This document shows, piece after piece, positions 5,346 through 6,779 of a DNA stretch of 6,779 nucleotides (its first letter is position 1; each line of letters starts with the position of its first letter). The position numbers and the translations under genes are program-made. The notes under the pieces were generated by a model. The model was given only the letters and a program-made list of their open reading frames with translations. It was not told the origin of the DNA and did no database searches. Origin of the DNA: Dehalococcoidales bacterium (GTDB lineage Bacteria; Chloroflexota; Dehalococcoidia; Dehalococcoidales; JAQTRN01); NCBI GenBank assembly GCA_028711795.1, contig JAQTRN010000057.1:1-6779 (forward strand). The letters are read 5' to 3'.

Positions 5346-6515
5346 ATGAAAATATCGAGAAGAATGGGACGGTTAGGTACGGAGACTGCTTTTCGAGTCC
5401 TGGCCAAGGCCCAGGCCCTGGAAGCCAAAGGAATTAACGTAGTCCATCTTGAAATCGGCGAACCTGATTTCGATACCCCGGCCAATATCTGCACCGCGGC
5501 CGCTGAGGCACTCAGTAAAGGATTCACGCACTACAGCAACTCTCAAGGAATAGTGCCACTGCGCGCTGAAATCGCTAAGGATGTGGAGCGGACACATGGC
5601 TTCACGGTAGACCCCAACCGCATCGTGGTGACACCGGGCGCCAAACCCATTATGTTCTATACTATCCTGGCACTACTGGAGCAAGGGGACGAAGCGATAT
5701 ATCCTGACCCGGGCTTTCCCATTTATGAGTCCATGATCAAATTCAGCGGCGCTAAGGCCATTGCCATCCCCCTCAGAGAGGAACTGGATTTCCGCCTTGA
5801 CTTAGATGAATTGCGGTCTAAAATCACACCCCGAACCAAACTGATTATCATCAATTCGCCCCACAATCCAACGGGCGGCATCCTGGAGCCAGACGATATC
5901 CGTTCTATAGCCAAATTAGCCCAGGAACACGATATTACGGTCCTTTCTGACGAGGTCTATGAACACATCATCTATGAGGGAGCGGCGCTCAGTATCACCA
6001 AAATACCCGGCATGCTGGACAGAACGATCCTGTTGAACGGTTTCTCGAAAACATACGCTATGACCGGCTGGCGCCTGGGCTACGGCGTCATGCCCGCCGG
6101 ACTGGTTGACCCGGTCGTCGGGCTGATTGTCAACAGTGTATCCTGTACGGCCACTTTCATCCAACGAGCCGGCATCGAAGCTCTTACCGGACCCCAGGAC
6201 AGCATCGCCAAAATGGTAGCCGAATTTAGAAAGCGACGGGACCTGATAGTCGATGGTCTGAACGCTATCCCGCGCATCAGTTGCCGGCGACCGAAAGGCG
6301 CCTTCTACGTCTTCCCCAATATCATCAAGCTGGGGATGAGCAGCAGCCGTCTGGCCGACTACCTGCTAAACGAAGCCGGAGTCGCGGTCCTGGCCGGTAC
6401 GGATTTCGGTAAGCATGGCGAGGGCTACCTGAGACTGTCCTTTGCCAACTCTCAGGAGAATATCAAGAAAGCCCTACAGCGAATCGAGGCGGCGACTGCC
6501 AAGTTAAAACCTTAG
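5346..6515 (+). CDS. PLP-dependent class I/II aminotransferase (aspartate aminotransferase-like)
   Basis: A cytoplasmic fold-type I enzyme that moves an amino group between an amino acid and a 2-oxo acid. It has 389 residues from ATG 5346, the usual length for subgroup I-gamma aspartate/aromatic/alanine-type aminotransferases. Seen: IGEPDFDTP (near 37-45), the substrate-side motif HYSNSQGIVPLR, VTPGAKPIMF at the cofactor phosphate, and SPHNPTGG (171-178, Asn174 contacting PLP). SDEVYEHIIYEG follows, with Asp202 pairing with the pyridine nitrogen and Tyr205. GFSKTYAMTGWRLGY carries Schiff-base Lys235 and phosphate-binding Arg243. YLRLSFANS contains Arg363, the expected binder of the substrate alpha-carboxylate. 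No key residue is missing. An upstream in-frame TTG at 5316 would add ten residues but has no ribosome site. Substrate specificity cannot be read from these motifs. The gene is divergent from the MFS gene and appears monocistronic. Confidence 0.93.
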   Translation: MKISRRMGRLGTETAFRVLAKAQALEAKGINVVHLEIGEPDFDTPANICTAAAEALSKGFTHYSNSQGIVPLRAEIAKDVERTHGFTVDPNRIVVTPGAKPIMFYTILALLEQGDEAIYPDPGFPIYESMIKFSGAKAIAIPLREELDFRLDLDELRSKITPRTKLIIINSPHNPTGGILEPDDIRSIAKLAQEHDITVLSDEVYEHIIYEGAALSITKIPGMLDRTILLNGFSKTYAMTGWRLGYGVMPAGLVDPVVGLIVNSVSCTATFIQRAGIEALTGPQDSIAKMVAEFRKRRDLIVDGLNAIPRISCRRPKGAFYVFPNIIKLGMSSSRLADYLLNEAGVAVLAGTDFGKHGEGYLRLSFANSQENIKKALQRIEAATAKLKP

Positions 6516-6551
6516 CTCATGGAATAAGCCGGGAAAACGACAGAGCAGCGG

Positions 6552-6576
6552 CTGGAGACCCTGACATCTCCAGGGT
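6552..6576 (+). other. Overlapping small inverted repeats downstream of the aminotransferase
   Basis: CTGGAGA (6552-6558) pairs with TCTCCAG (6567-6573). Alternatively ACCCTG (6558-6563) pairs with CAGGGT (6571-6576); the two stems exclude each other. They lie 37 nt past the stop codon. No T-run follows, so this is at best a weak or factor-dependent terminator. Confidence 0.35.
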
Positions 6577-6656
6577 AGAAACAAGGCCACTGCAGGCTTA
6601 ACGTTCTGACCGCACTTCGAGCAAGGACTCTCGTTATTTGACAATCTTCAATCGCT

Positions 6657-6685
6657 TTGACGAAGTGCCAGCGCCACAGTATAAT
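6657..6685 (+). promoter_or_regulatory. Near-consensus promoter firing out of the right edge
   Basis: TTGACG (6657-6662), a 17-nt spacer, then a perfect TATAAT (6680-6685). These are the same hexamers and spacing as the MFS promoter, and both share the CTTTGACG context. The predicted start is near 6692. No long frame follows before the window ends. GGAG at 6775-6778 could be the ribosome site of a gene starting just beyond the edge, with a leader near 90 nt. Confidence 0.6.
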
Positions 6686-6779
6686 GACATTTGGTCTGCA
6701 CGTCCTTTTAGACGAATGGTTGGACCAGCCACTGCGGGTAAACCTTAACAACCAGACCTGCCGTTAATCGAACTGGAGT

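Larger units (their letters stand above)
6516..6779. other. Non-coding right-hand tail
   Basis: No plausible protein gene is seen. The minus-strand frame across it has a composition unlike a real protein and overlaps the promoter. The region holds the small inverted repeats after the aminotransferase and the outward promoter. Confidence 0.5.

Noticed and set aside
6512..6751. 79-residue minus-strand frame in the right tail
   Set aside because: Composition rich in Arg, Ser, Cys and Trp, no recognisable family, overlaps the aminotransferase stop and crosses a strong plus-strand promoter. Most likely a chance frame; a protein search returning homologues would reverse this.

Overview
This 6.8 kb window is an ordinary-looking stretch of a bacterial chromosome with slightly over half G+C by eye. 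It carries five protein genes and no recognisable RNA gene, insertion sequence, CRISPR array or phage gene. The organism is probably an anaerobic or sediment-type bacterium of the Chloroflexota (Dehalococcoidia-like). I infer this only from the gene repertoire and style: a lipoprotein LIV-type binding protein with a long low-complexity linker, a zinc-dependent dehydrogenase, a monocarboxylate-type MFS carrier and a CobB-like sirtuin with a zinc finger. That taxonomic guess is weak; Deltaproteobacteria-like lineages or Firmicutes are not excluded.

Layout from left to right. (1) Positions 3-659, plus strand: the C-terminal two thirds of a sirtuin (NAD-dependent protein deacylase), cut by the left edge. 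(2) Positions 660-836: a convergent intergenic gap holding a terminator-like hairpin with a T-run for the minus-strand gene. (3) Positions 837-2249, minus: a lipoprotein substrate-binding protein of a branched-chain-amino-acid-type ABC transporter. (4) Positions 2347-3396, minus: a zinc-containing medium-chain dehydrogenase lying 97 bp upstream of the binding protein, with no terminator between them, so probably one transcript. (5) Positions 3397-3914: a 518 bp non-coding gap. It holds a near-consensus promoter, a 190-nt leader with a perfect 16-bp hairpin, and a second nested inverted repeat. (6) Positions 3915-5201, minus: a 12-helix MFS transporter. (7) Positions 5202-5345: a divergent promoter region. 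(8) Positions 5346-6515, plus: a PLP-dependent class I aminotransferase. (9) Positions 6516-6779: a non-coding tail with a near-consensus promoter that fires out of the right edge.

The genes do not form an evident novel system. They read as peripheral amino-acid and organic-acid metabolism: uptake of a small polar substrate (binding protein, but no permease or ATPase genes here), oxidation of an alcohol or hydroxy-amino acid (dehydrogenase), carboxylate transport (MFS) and transamination. The most informative signals are regulatory. There are three promoters with 17-bp spacing, one of which puts the MFS transcript start about 5 nt before its ATG (near-leaderless). There is also a structured dehydrogenase leader with mutually exclusive pairings.
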